Shown here piece by piece: positions 8,665 to 17,596 of a DNA stretch of 44,123 nucleotides. The stretch is from Lentisphaeria bacterium (GTDB lineage: Bacteria > Verrucomicrobiota > Lentisphaeria > Victivallales > UBA1829). The notes under the pieces are model-generated. The model was given only the letters and a program-made list of their open reading frames with translations, searched no databases and was not told where the DNA came from. The position numbers and the translations under genes were made by a program. The number at the start of each line of letters is the position of its first letter. Position 1 is the stretch's first letter. Location of the stretch: positions 1 through 44,123 of the forward strand of contig JAFTJI010000128.1 in assembly GCA_017456495.1 (NCBI GenBank), read 5' to 3'.

Positions 8665-11436
8665 TCAGCGGGAAAGATCTTTCAGAATCTCTTCTCTGAC
8701 ACATTCCGGCTCTTTTGGGTCATGGGAATTTGTGACATAAATACGCTTCAGATATTCCCGAGCCTTGGCAGAATCTTTTACGAGAGAGATATACTTGAGG
8801 TCGGTAACTCCTTCCCGGATCGCCATATAGCGGATCGACGGAATGTAATGATCAAAGGATTTATAATAAATTCCCCCGCGAGTGGTCACTTTCCAGTCGG
8901 ATGCACCAACGCCGCCATAGTTGTCAATAAACCAGAACATGTGAGCGGCATCCAGTTTGTAATAAGCAGCTGTCCACGGCAAGCGGCGGTAATACCGTGC
9001 AAGATGTTCTCTCATGGAGGTACTGCACATGTAATGACTGATCATGACTCCACTCTTTTTATGATCCTCAAACACTTCTCTGTAGGGGGATTCAAAATAT
9101 TGAGTTCCCCAGAGACACCAGCCGTCGATCACGCCTTTCATCGCTTTTACATTTGCAACTGACGGCTTCCAGTGAGCAAGAGTCACTGTCAAACGGACAG
9201 TCGGCTCAGCTTTTTTGGCGCGTTTATGACTGTCGAGGATTTCCGCCATCTGCTTATTCTGCGGTTCATCCCATGTTTCAATGATATAATCTTTGTCGGA
9301 AACGCCATTTTCATTCATAAGCTGTTTTACGCCCCGGATCCAATCCCCCCATGCTGATGCTCCGTACATCTGTTTGCAAACTCCATAAGCCCCGAAACCA
9401 ATGAAAAAGGTGGGTTTGATCTTATATTTTTTCGCCCAATCAAGCTGCTGCCGGAGCAGTTTGACCAACAGCTGTGTCCGGGGATGATTCCGGTCAATTT
9501 CAATTTTTCCGGAAGCCCCCTTTTTGAATTTGAATCCCCAGGGATCAAGCCCGAACTCACGGGAACCGCATTCCACCATTCCATAAAAGATTCCTTCAGC
9601 GGTCGCCCATTGGAAAAAGTTCATCGGAATCACGGGATCTTTGGGCAGAGTAACATTATGAACCGTCAGTGTAACAGGAATATCTTGCATCTCCCCGGTG
9701 TACTTCCGGTCATGATAATGATTGTTGATGACTGTCCAGCTTGCGGGTTCTGAAAGCGGGATCACACGTAAACGCCCCTTATAGATTCCCGGTTTCACAT
9801 CGTCAGTATTGAAATCGAACCAGACGACACCTGCTTCGCGGGGCGGAACGGTTACAGTACAGGCTTCTCCGATTTTCGGGAGCGGATCAAAGCGTAAACT
9901 TCCGGCATCGCTGTCGTTATCTTTGAATCTGACAGCATACCGCTGAGTAATTTTTCCCGCCGGAAAGCCAGCCAGCCCGAAAGAACCGTTGTATCTGTGT
10001 TCAGTGGTTTCCAGAATGACCCGGTAATCAGCCGGCTTGTCCGTCAGATTCATAATGGCAACCGGCAGAGCTTTCCGTTCATTGACCGCGGCAGAAAGAT
10101 CAATTTTTTCAACGAGTTCAAAAACTTCTTCCGGAATAAACGGAACTGCAAAATTGCTTACCGGAGAAACCGGAGCAACTGCAAATTTCCGATTGGAAAG
10201 TTTTGCATATTTCTGTTTCAAACGGGCATTTTCTTCTTCAGCACAGGCTTTTTCATACGCCGCACGGTCAGGAATCGCAATTTTTTTCCCGAATTTCTTC
10301 TGAAACGCCGCAGAATAATCCCCCATCACAAGAACGCCGAAACGTTCCTGCTCATGAAAACTGTCTTTCAAAGGTGCCCAGGTCAAAAACTCCTTAGCTT
10401 TCAAACGCTGACGTCCGATGTTAAAAGAAATCGTATCGCCTTTTTCAAGATTTCCGCCAATTGATTCAAACGGTATCTCTGCAATGACGGTCCAACCGTT
10501 CTTTTCTGTGCGACAAACTGCTTTCCAATGGCGTTTATCTGTAGAAAATACTGCACCGCCTGCCCCGACAGCAAACTGGAATAATTTTCCGTTTCTTGCA
10601 AAAAAGATTTCAATGGCATCACCGTCCCAGACTCCTTTTCCGGATTTTACAGCCGCCGGTTCCCGGCATACTATGGTGAGCTGAATGGCATTTCCTTTCC
10701 GGCGGACTGAAAAAGAGGTAAGATCGGAACGTTTGTTTTTCTCGCGGAGAACTGTAAAATCACTGGCAGATGCACCGGTTTCAGAGAACAGAACCGCTTT
10801 TGTCACCGGGACTTCCGGTATTGCTGACGGCACAGCTGACGGCATTATCTTGTGATTGACTTCCTCAACGACCACATTGTCAATCAGAACATAATCACCG
10901 ATTTTATATTTATGAGGTCCATATTGTGTATCATGCCACATCTGAATCTGAAGCGCAGCTTTTTCGGTATTCGCTTTTGTCCGGAACGTCCCCTCAAACT
11001 TCTTCCATCCGGTTGTTACATTCACCTGACCGATAGAACTTTTTGCGGACTTTCCCTGCCAGACACCTTTCCCCTTATCCCACAGTTGAGTATTTACAGA
11101 AACGCGCATTGCCCTGCTGCCTTTCAGCTCTATGGAAAAACGGTAGGTCGTGTTTGGTTTTACCGCGAATCCTGCATTTCTGGAATGACATCCGATCCAA
11201 CCGCAAGCAGCGGTCATCTCTGTATTTTTTGCCGTTTTGACGATTTTAACGATCTCAAGTTTTGCACACTTGTTCCAGGTATAATCTTCTGTAAAAAGAG
11301 AGATTCTGCCTGCCCCATTGGTCATTGCAAAACCGTCAAGATTCTTCAAACGGCTGTAATCCCCCTCTTTCACAAGATTCTGTCCGAATATGCCGATTGC
11401 AACTGTGCAAAAACAACACGCTAATATCTTTCTCAT
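8665..11436 (-). CDS. Large secreted CBM + GH123/DUF4091-like glycosidase
   Basis: A 923-residue exported protein with signal peptide 1-19. Residues 20-195 resemble a CBM4/9-type jelly roll (ends DYVLIDNVVVEE). Residues 210-370 look like a CBM9-type domain (WDGDAIEIFF, WTVIAEIPF). After a linker, residues 440-900 form a DUF4091/GH123-like part, where IIETWDEPQ provides an Asp-Glu pair (D723-E724). The pilin-like gene lies 18 bp upstream and the heparinase-like lyase 18 bp downstream, so the three are likely one operon controlled by the GntR-type protein at 12354-13442. The exact sugar is unknown. The domain boundaries are by eye. Confidence 0.78.
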   Translation of the reverse strand: MRKILACCFCTVAIGIFGQNLVKEGDYSRLKNLDGFAMTNGAGRISLFTEDYTWNKCAKLEIVKIVKTAKNTEMTAACGWIGCHSRNAGFAVKPNTTYRFSIELKGSRAMRVSVNTQLWDKGKGVWQGKSAKSSIGQVNVTTGWKKFEGTFRTKANTEKAALQIQMWHDTQYGPHKYKIGDYVLIDNVVVEEVNHKIMPSAVPSAIPEVPVTKAVLFSETGASASDFTVLREKNKRSDLTSFSVRRKGNAIQLTIVCREPAAVKSGKGVWDGDAIEIFFARNGKLFQFAVGAGGAVFSTDKRHWKAVCRTEKNGWTVIAEIPFESIGGNLEKGDTISFNIGRQRLKAKEFLTWAPLKDSFHEQERFGVLVMGDYSAAFQKKFGKKIAIPDRAAYEKACAEEENARLKQKYAKLSNRKFAVAPVSPVSNFAVPFIPEEVFELVEKIDLSAAVNERKALPVAIMNLTDKPADYRVILETTEHRYNGSFGLAGFPAGKITQRYAVRFKDNDSDAGSLRFDPLPKIGEACTVTVPPREAGVVWFDFNTDDVKPGIYKGRLRVIPLSEPASWTVINNHYHDRKYTGEMQDIPVTLTVHNVTLPKDPVIPMNFFQWATAEGIFYGMVECGSREFGLDPWGFKFKKGASGKIEIDRNHPRTQLLVKLLRQQLDWAKKYKIKPTFFIGFGAYGVCKQMYGASAWGDWIRGVKQLMNENGVSDKDYIIETWDEPQNKQMAEILDSHKRAKKAEPTVRLTVTLAHWKPSVANVKAMKGVIDGWCLWGTQYFESPYREVFEDHKKSGVMISHYMCSTSMREHLARYYRRLPWTAAYYKLDAAHMFWFIDNYGGVGASDWKVTTRGGIYYKSFDHYIPSIRYMAIREGVTDLKYISLVKDSAKAREYLKRIYVTNSHDPKEPECVREEILKDLSR

Positions 11437-11454
11437 TTTCAGAATTCCTTTTGA

Positions 11455-12213
11455 TTAAAGTCCGGTGTTTGCTACCCATTTCCGGTTTTCTGATCCGTAT
11501 TGATCCACCCAGCGGGCAAACTGACCGGTTGCACCGCCATCGCTCTTCTGTTCGGTGGAAATATACTTGTAGTAAGTCAAGCCGTCAACAGCTTCCACAT
11601 GACCATCAAAAAAATTGAAATTGATTCTGTTGGAATGGCGTGCATAGTATGCAGGATAACCGGCATTATTTGTAACTCTCCAAATACCTGCCCGCTGAGT
11701 TGTCCGGCTTTTCGGATTCTTACAGGAATCTCCATTATAGATAAAAGTTGATGCCATACGAATCCGTTTTATTGTCAGAAAACGGGTCTTATAAGAACTA
11801 CCTGCCAATTTAAATTGTTTTACATAGTAACGTTTGTATTCATTCCATCCATCATTAGTAAAATTCATCGGACAGCCATAGGTATAATAAAGACTCGTTG
11901 TATTGTAGTCTTTTGCCGCAGGACATTTTGAAATCTTAATATCACCAAGATAATTTCCTTTTTTATAAATAAGATCAAGTGCCTCATACGCGCTGTCTTC
12001 ATTCAGCCCGGGAACGCAGCCGTCACTGTCTCCGGCATAAAGCAGATGAACCTGCATCAACTGTTTTAAATTTCCCTGACAATTGGCAGCCTGCGCTTTC
12101 CCGCGGGCATTGTTCAATGCCGGCAGCAGCATTCCAGCCAGAATTGCAATAATAGCAATTACAACAAGCAATTCAATCAGTGTAAAATTTACTTTCTGTT
12201 TCTGTTCTTTCAT
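11455..12213 (-). CDS. Pilin-like (H-X9-DG) protein paired with the 923-aa glycosidase
   Basis: A 252-residue pilin-like protein starting [16 protein letters not shown]. The +1 Phe, +5 Glu and hydrophobic helix are intact, but the residue before the cleavage site is Asn instead of Gly. The C-terminal motif is [12 protein letters not shown] (H-X9-DG). A strong AGGAGG lies 6 bases before ATG. The body (50-190) has several Cys (SKCPAAK, YGCPMNF) that could form a disulfide. It is followed after 18 bp by the glycosidase gene. The head domain differs strongly from the other four pilin-like proteins in the window. Confidence 0.88.
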   Translation of the reverse strand: MKEQKQKVNFTLIELLVVIAIIAILAGMLLPALNNARGKAQAANCQGNLKQLMQVHLLYAGDSDGCVPGLNEDSAYEALDLIYKKGNYLGDIKISKCPAAKDYNTTSLYYTYGCPMNFTNDGWNEYKRYYVKQFKLAGSSYKTRFLTIKRIRMASTFIYNGDSCKNPKSRTTQRAGIWRVTNNAGYPAYYARHSNRINFNFFDGHVEAVDGLTYYKYISTEQKSDGGATGQFARWVDQYGSENRKWVANTGL

Positions 12214-12274
12214 AAAGAACCTCCTGCTTTTTTACATTTTATTTTTTATAAAACGATCAAAAAGTACAAATCGC

Positions 12275-12320
12275 CGTACCGGGAAAATTTTCCAGATACA
12301 TCTCCACAGGAGATAAACTC
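12275..12320. promoter_or_regulatory. Palindromes between the GntR gene and the pilin operon
   Basis: The 140-bp gap 12214-12353 contains the perfect palindrome GGAAAATTTTCC (12282-12293) and the hairpin CAGGAG/CTCCTG with loop ATAAA (about 12306-12322). No T-run follows. They may be an operator and an mRNA element for the downstream pilin-glycosidase-lyase genes. I found no convincing promoter in this gap, so read-through from the regulator gene is possible. Confidence 0.35.
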
Positions 12321-12353
12321 CTGAACATTTTTCCTTTATATCAAATCTGAAAA

Positions 12354-13442
12354 TCAGACCCTAAAAGCAGTTTTCCGAATCACAAGCCGGGTCGGAATCC
12401 GGACAACAACAGACTCATCCGCCCCTTTTTCAATCTGATCCAACAGCAAATCTGCAGAACGCTCTGCCAAACGTGTTTTCGGTGCATCAATAGAAGTCAG
12501 ACAAGGTTCCGCAAAAGGAAGATATCCATAGTCTTCCAGATTATCATAACTCAAAAGCTGAAAATCCCGTCCCGCTTCCAGACTGTTTTCACGGAACGCT
12601 TCCAGAAGAGAAAAACTCACGACATCTGAAGTGGAAAATATGAATTTTCCCTGCACTTCCGAACTCAATTTCAGTCCAAGCCGGTAACTCGGGATCGCAT
12701 TGACAAGAGCATCCGTTTCAACACAATGCCTGCAGATCTGTTTCGCCGGATATCCCGCCGCAATCAGTGATTTTTCAAATATCTCCTTACGGCACTGTCC
12801 ATTCGCATGACTTTCATATACAATAAGAATTTCTGCAGGATCCTGAACAAGAACCCGTTCAACAGCTTCGTCGATCCCGCGGCGATTATTGAACATAATC
12901 TGATGAAATGGAAGATCCAACTCATCTTCCAAGTGAGTGATCACGATCGGAATCTCAAGCTGTTTCAGATTTTTTACCGTAACAGGATCAACAAAACCGG
13001 AAGTAATCAGAAGTCCGTCAATTCCAGTCAATTCTTTCTGAAACAATTCAAAATCGCATACCGTCGGATAATCAATCAGCTTGACATCACAATTTTTCAT
13101 GTAAAAATTCTGAATACTGATCCTTGTCCGGATCCCCATGGCACTTTCCCATGCAGGTGTGGCTGGAAATTTTTTATCTGCCACCGCGATCCGATACTTC
13201 TGTTTCTGTTCCCGCTGTTCCGGAGAACCGACAAATGTCCCGACACCATGTTTGCGGTAAACCAAACCTTTATCAACAAGCAGGCGAACCGCCCGGTCAG
13301 CCGTAAGAGTGGAAACCCCAAACCGCGCCGCCAATTCGGCGTTGGAGGCGAGCTGTTCTCCTGTACGGAAATTGCCGCGCAGGATCATCTCTTCCAAAGC
13401 CTCACGGATATTTTCCGTCATATTGACTCGTCCGGCTCTCAT
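12354..13442 (-). CDS. GntR-type winged-helix regulator with LacI-like sugar sensor domain
   Basis: Hybrid regulator of the AraR type. The N-terminal winged helix (about 5-75) reads NIREALEEMILRG...LAARFGVSTLTADRAVRLLVDKGLVYRKHGVGTFV, the GntR signature. The rest (about 85-360) is a periplasmic-binding-protein-like sensor as in LacI. I start it at ATG 13442 (362 residues), 9 bases after AGGAG; the GTG at 13448 is in frame but only 3 bases from that site. The promoter is at 13487-13514. It lies immediately upstream of the pilin-glycosidase-lyase set in the same direction and most likely controls it in response to a sugar product. Confidence 0.85.
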   Translation of the reverse strand: MRAGRVNMTENIREALEEMILRGNFRTGEQLASNAELAARFGVSTLTADRAVRLLVDKGLVYRKHGVGTFVGSPEQREQKQKYRIAVADKKFPATPAWESAMGIRTRISIQNFYMKNCDVKLIDYPTVCDFELFQKELTGIDGLLITSGFVDPVTVKNLKQLEIPIVITHLEDELDLPFHQIMFNNRRGIDEAVERVLVQDPAEILIVYESHANGQCRKEIFEKSLIAAGYPAKQICRHCVETDALVNAIPSYRLGLKLSSEVQGKFIFSTSDVVSFSLLEAFRENSLEAGRDFQLLSYDNLEDYGYLPFAEPCLTSIDAPKTRLAERSADLLLDQIEKGADESVVVRIPTRLVIRKTAFRV

Positions 13443-13486
13443 TTTCACAAACTCCTACATACTGTTAAATATGACTTTCTTTTTCT

Positions 13487-13514
13487 AATATATCGCTAAA
13501 AACATTAAATGCAA
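13487..13514 (-). promoter_or_regulatory. Promoter of the GntR-type regulator gene
   Basis: Minus strand TTGCAT (13509-13514), a 16-base spacer and TATATT (13487-13492), about 45 bases upstream of the chosen ATG. Confidence 0.55.
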
Positions 13515-13561
13515 GTAAACAAATTAAAAAAAATAATATTTTTTACAAAAAAAACAACACA

Positions 13562-13625
13562 ACTCATATATATGAGTAATAAAAAAAGCATTGTTCCAAC
13601 ATGGATCGTTTTTGCAATTTGCAAA
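13562..13625. promoter_or_regulatory. Palindromes upstream of the GntR gene (candidate operators)
   Basis: ACTCATATATATGAGT (13562-13577) is a perfect 16-bp palindrome. TTTGCAA-T-TTGCAAA (13611-13625) is a second inverted repeat. They lie 50-110 bases upstream of the -35 box of the regulator gene. A role as binding sites of the regulator is only a suggestion. Confidence 0.3.
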
Positions 13626-13716
13626 CTCTTTTATGATGGCATATTAATTCTTTTATTCGCAAAGCGCTGTTCCCCATACAGGTTGGTAAATCCTTCTGCT
13701 GTTTCAACTTTAAGAT

Positions 13717-13835
13717 GGCATTTCGATTTTTACATCGTAAAAATCGGAATGCCGCAAAAAGGTTTGGAAAAAAGGGGTGGAGTTTGAGGAGGGGAAAAAG
13801 GACCTTTCCCAAAAAGGGCTTTTTCCCCTCCTCAA
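13717..13835. repeat. Two long inverted repeats in a gene-free region
   Basis: The first has 17-base arms 13717-13733 and 13737-13753 with a 3-base loop and one G-T pair. The second has perfect 17-base arms 13784-13800 and 13819-13835; its loop contains a further small stem CCTTT/AAAGG (13803-13817). Neither is followed by a clear T-run. The surrounding gap 13443-13932 holds no gene that I would accept. The open frames across it simply read through the palindromes. Confidence 0.8.
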
Positions 13836-13868
13836 GTAACAACCTTTATTGGGAACAGAGCTTAATAA

Positions 13869-13903
13869 AAAAACACCTCCGCCTGTGTGGGCAAGCGGAG
13901 GTG
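13869..13903 (-). terminator. Intrinsic terminator of the long glycan operon
   Basis: On the minus strand, CACCTCCGC and GCGGAGGTG form a 9-bp GC-rich stem (13872-13903), followed by a T-run (TTTTTTT, about 13865-13871). It lies 30 bases after the stop codon of the 964-residue protein gene and marks the end of the transcript that starts near 28714. Confidence 0.88.
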
Positions 13904-13932
13904 CATTCAGAAGATAATGTTCAGTATCGGCG

Positions 13933-16827
13933 TTATTTTTTCACAATGATCGCCAGATGGTCGCCGGGCATGCGAACATCATAAACAGTCTTGCCGTCAA
14001 CGGTTCTCTTTTTGATCATGGTGTTTTTCACAAGCTCGCCTTTGCCATTGTAAAGGTAAAGCTCGGCATCACTGTTATCATCCCAGCCGAAAGTGCCGGA
14101 AACTCCCGTAATGATCCGTTCTTTTGCAATCAGATAACCTTTGCGGACTTCCATCGGGGTCAGCGGGAAACAATTGTCGTTGAACGCTGCGGAATACTGG
14201 AAACAGACGATTCCGGCATCAATGCAAGTCTTGAAGTGTTTGAACCCTTCGGTTCCCAGCTTGTAGCAGAAGCCGAGCGGTGTGCTGAGGTGCATGGAGT
14301 AAAGACCGCTTTCGCCCATACATTCTTCGATGAAGAAAATGGTTTTGAAATCCCGGAGTTCTTTGGTCACAGGAGGTGCGTTTCCGATGAGTTTCCGGTT
14401 CCGTTTTGCAATTTCATTCATCATATCTTTCATCCAGGGCCGCTGAAGCAGGTTCGGCTTGGAAACAGTATCTTTGACCTCGTGTGTTTTGGGGTCGATG
14501 ATCACTGTCGCTTCGTCCCATTCGGTGTATTTTCCCGTTTCGGTAACGCCGAGACAGATTTCATCCATATAGATATGGGTTCCCAGATTGTCCAGCATGT
14601 AGAGATAGGTTTCTCTCAGCTTTTTCCCGTAGGAGTTGTTGCGGGACGGAACATAGTGAGCAGCGACTCCGGTTCTGGAAAGTTTGTCGTAAGTTCCGCC
14701 CTTGAGGGGGAGAGAATCCGTGTATTTTTCTCTGTTGCCCTGTTCGGAACAGAGATTTTTGTGGATGTAGCAATGTACTTCCACATCGGGGGCAAATTTT
14801 TTCAGCGCAGCGGTCATGCCGCGGGTCTGATTTCTCCACGCGGTGAACCATTTATCCTGCAAAGCGGTACCGTGTCCGAGATATGGCTTTTCCCGGGTGG
14901 CTTTGTGGGGAGGTATGCTGTAGTTTCCGGGGACGTGGGTGATGATCGTTTTCACCTTTCTCATGGAAAGATATTTTTTCACAGTTGCTTCGTTGGCATT
15001 GTTCCAGAAACCGACGCCGATCCCTTTTGTTCCGCCGCCGTAGGGGAAAGAGAACGGTCCGGTCAGTTTGAAGTTTACGCCCCAGTTCAGGCGGATGGCG
15101 TTGATCAGGTCAAAGTAATCTGCGCCGTCGGCATAGTAGATGCTCCACTCAAGAGTCTTGCTTCCTTTGGGCGTAAGAGCAAGCTGTTTGTCGGAGAAGG
15201 TGAAGTTATCGCCGTCGCGGTTGATGATCCCCTGATTGCGGAGCAGGTCATCTTCAAACACAAAAGCAAACGCACCTTTATCGAACTCCGTAATGATGGT
15301 GGAGTTTGTAGCAGGCAGACCGAACTGGGAAAGGACGAGTTCGCGTCCGGCAGTGAGAAAACGCTTTGCTTTGCCGGGGAGTGTCACGCTGTTGCTGACC
15401 ATGACACCGACGATTTTATCGGTATTGTTCCGGAAGTGATCTGTGACAACGATCCGGTTTGCTTCTTTCCGGATGGAGCGGGTCATGGTGTAGTTCGGGG
15501 TTTTCCAAACCTGTTTTGCTGCGTTGGGGGCAACAAATGCGGAGAGCCATTTTCCGTTGGGCATGGAAAGTCTTGTTGCGACTGCCACATTATAGGGACC
15601 TGCCTTCATGATGATGGATTTATCAGCCGCAGAAGCGACAGAGATCGCAGCAGGTTTGATTTTTCTGACAGTGTAATCCGGCAGTTTTCCGGTGGGAGCA
15701 GGAGCAACAGTATTTTTCTTGATATCGTTGATTCTGGGCTGATAGTCTTTGTCGAATTCAAGATAAACATCTTTGAAAACGAGGGGGATCCAAGTGGCTG
15801 TAATCGTGATCTCATTTTCGCCGACATGCCGGGTCAATCCAGTCAAATCGAACACGAAACGGTAGGGTTCCTGTTCCTTTTCGTAAAGACCGTAAATGTA
15901 AGCGGTATTTGTCTGGATGGCATCGGAGAAATCATTGGAGTACATCAGGTAATAGGAACCTTTTTCTCCCCATGCTCTGCCGCCGCCGGAACGGGTCCTG
16001 AAAACCAGAGGTTTGTTCAGAATACGGTCACCGTCGAGAGCAACGCCGTTGCAGGTGATTCTCAGACAGGGAGCATAGCCGCTGAGGGTGCTCCAGTCGA
16101 TACGCGCCTGAAAGACCAGACGGATCTGGCGGGTATCATTATCTTTCTGTTTGAACTTGAATGTTTTGACCGTTTTGGCAGGGAGTTTGAGTTCTCCCTG
16201 CACAAAATCAATGATCTCACCCTTTTTCACCCATTTTTTTTTTGGAGCTGCTTTTGCGGCAGCTTCGGTCTTGGAAGTAACATCTGCTTTTACGGCATCA
16301 ATGGTCATTCCGTTGGGAGAGCCGAACGCGATTGCGATCATTGTCACTTTCTTTCCGCGTGAAGTTGCGGGAAGTTTCAGAGAGAGTTTCACATCGGTCC
16401 AGTCGGCAGAAGCTGCGATGGGAGCTCGGACTTCTCCAACGAAAGTGGAACCGCTGTAAAGATAATATGCAAAGAAACCGCCGTTTCCTTTTGCCTTGCA
16501 GGTCATTTCCAGAACACTGTCGGCATGTTTGACGCCAGTGAATTTTGAGCAGATGATATTGCCCTTGAACTCAATGGCATTTTTTCCTTCGACACCGGCG
16601 ACCGGGAATTTGTAGAAGCCGTTTTTGATTCCGTTTACGCTGGGACGCCAGCTTGACGGGAACTGAAACGGAGTTTGCAGGGTGTAACCTGCTTTGACCA
16701 ACCCGGCTTTGTAAGAATCTGCTTTTTTGTTGACAGACTCAAAGCCGCCGTTGGAGACAGCCGGAGCTGCCATTGCGGAGACTCCCGCAAGTAACAGCGG
16801 GACGAGCAGTTTTTGTTTCATGTTCAT
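13933..16827 (-). CDS. Large secreted protein, probable TIM-barrel glycan-active enzyme (family not recognised)
   Basis: A 964-residue exported protein with signal peptide 1-20 (LLLAGVSAMA-A). Residues 22-180 look like a carbohydrate-binding jelly roll (VSNGGFES... at its start). A Lys/Ala-rich linker (about 185-200) precedes a second beta-rich region (205-360). The C-terminal half (about 570-900) has the alternating pattern of a barrel, with HIYMDEICLG and FIEECMGESG as candidate acidic sites. I cannot name the family. AGGAGG lies 7 bases before ATG. It is paired with the pilin-like gene 21 bp upstream and is last in the operon. Its codon use avoids TTA, CTA and TCA for about 800 codons, as in ilvB, which suggests high expression. 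Confidence 0.75.
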   Translation of the reverse strand: MNMKQKLLVPLLLAGVSAMAAPAVSNGGFESVNKKADSYKAGLVKAGYTLQTPFQFPSSWRPSVNGIKNGFYKFPVAGVEGKNAIEFKGNIICSKFTGVKHADSVLEMTCKAKGNGGFFAYYLYSGSTFVGEVRAPIAASADWTDVKLSLKLPATSRGKKVTMIAIAFGSPNGMTIDAVKADVTSKTEAAAKAAPKKKWVKKGEIIDFVQGELKLPAKTVKTFKFKQKDNDTRQIRLVFQARIDWSTLSGYAPCLRITCNGVALDGDRILNKPLVFRTRSGGGRAWGEKGSYYLMYSNDFSDAIQTNTAYIYGLYEKEQEPYRFVFDLTGLTRHVGENEITITATWIPLVFKDVYLEFDKDYQPRINDIKKNTVAPAPTGKLPDYTVRKIKPAAISVASAADKSIIMKAGPYNVAVATRLSMPNGKWLSAFVAPNAAKQVWKTPNYTMTRSIRKEANRIVVTDHFRNNTDKIVGVMVSNSVTLPGKAKRFLTAGRELVLSQFGLPATNSTIITEFDKGAFAFVFEDDLLRNQGIINRDGDNFTFSDKQLALTPKGSKTLEWSIYYADGADYFDLINAIRLNWGVNFKLTGPFSFPYGGGTKGIGVGFWNNANEATVKKYLSMRKVKTIITHVPGNYSIPPHKATREKPYLGHGTALQDKWFTAWRNQTRGMTAALKKFAPDVEVHCYIHKNLCSEQGNREKYTDSLPLKGGTYDKLSRTGVAAHYVPSRNNSYGKKLRETYLYMLDNLGTHIYMDEICLGVTETGKYTEWDEATVIIDPKTHEVKDTVSKPNLLQRPWMKDMMNEIAKRNRKLIGNAPPVTKELRDFKTIFFIEECMGESGLYSMHLSTPLGFCYKLGTEGFKHFKTCIDAGIVCFQYSAAFNDNCFPLTPMEVRKGYLIAKERIITGVSGTFGWDDNSDAELYLYNGKGELVKNTMIKKRTVDGKTVYDVRMPGDHLAIIVKK

Positions 16828-16848
16828 ACATTATCCTCCTGAAAAGGT

Positions 16849-17511
16849 TTAATTTGTAAAATAGGTTGACTTGAAGTGCTTTGTTTCCTGATCGAACTCA
16901 ACATGACCGTCAAAATAAGCGAAATTTCCGCTGCCGTTATGGACTCCCCAGAACGATCTCATATAAGTGTTTGTGGGCCAGTTGTTGTTACAGGTATTCT
17001 GTGCGTAGATATAAGCTCCCTGCAGTGCGCCGCGCTTGGGATAATATCTTCCGGCATCAAGTGTCAGTGTCGCAAGAGAGGAAGGAGATTTGATAATCGA
17101 TTCTCTTTTGTAAGAATTGACGTTATAAGTTGCATCCCCGAAAAACGATTGAAAAGAAGAGGAATAAGTTGCTGTTTTATCGGTATTTTTTGCCACGATA
17201 CTCGGACACATGGTGAAAGACTTCTTTACGCCCGGAATGAGTTTCAGCTGACTGAGAAGATAGGGCCAGGTTGTTTGAACTCCGTCTACACCTTTAACGG
17301 TAGTTGCAAGCATCCAGCCGTCATATTGGTTCCGGTATTCGAGCGTTGCCATAGAGATCTGTTTAGCAAGGTTCATACAATCAGCCCCCCTTGCTTTTTC
17401 CCGTGCGTTATTCAACGCAGGCAATAACATTCCAGCCAGAATTGCGATAATTGCAATCACAACGAGCAGTTCAATGAGCGTAAAAACATAACTCTTCTTT
17501 CTATTCGTCAT
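16849..17511 (-). CDS. Pilin-like (H-X9-DG) protein paired with the 964-aa protein
   Basis: A 220-residue pilin-like protein starting [16 protein letters not shown]; the residue before the expected cleavage site is Val, not Gly. The conserved helix is followed by a head with FTMCPS and NTCNNN cysteines and ends with [12 protein letters not shown] (H-X9-DG). AGGAGGG lies 9 bases before ATG. The enzyme gene starts 21 bp after its stop. The 85-bp gap upstream (17512-17596) is the largest between genes of this operon and is T-rich, so an internal promoter is possible, but I see no good match. Confidence 0.88.
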   Translation of the reverse strand: MTNRKKSYVFTLIELLVVIAIIAILAGMLLPALNNAREKARGADCMNLAKQISMATLEYRNQYDGWMLATTVKGVDGVQTTWPYLLSQLKLIPGVKKSFTMCPSIVAKNTDKTATYSSSFQSFFGDATYNVNSYKRESIIKSPSSLATLTLDAGRYYPKRGALQGAYIYAQNTCNNNWPTNTYMRSFWGVHNGSGNFAYFDGHVEFDQETKHFKSTYFTN

Positions 17512-17596
17512 AGGGCATCACCCTCCTTTCATCTTTTGTGTTTTATATTTGCCGTTTCAAAAAAACGATTTTTTGGGATTATTTTTTTTTGTAAAA

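Noticed and set aside
13717..13835. CRISPR array
   Set aside because: The two palindromes are different sequences and there are no regularly spaced identical repeats or cas genes.
13564..13842. 92-codon frame across the palindrome region
   Set aside because: It reads through two long inverted repeats and has no ribosome site or recognisable domain.
13957..16362. 801-codon plus-strand frame opposite the 964-residue protein
   Set aside because: It is in codon register with the real gene, has no sensible domain content, and is explained by codon avoidance in the sense gene.
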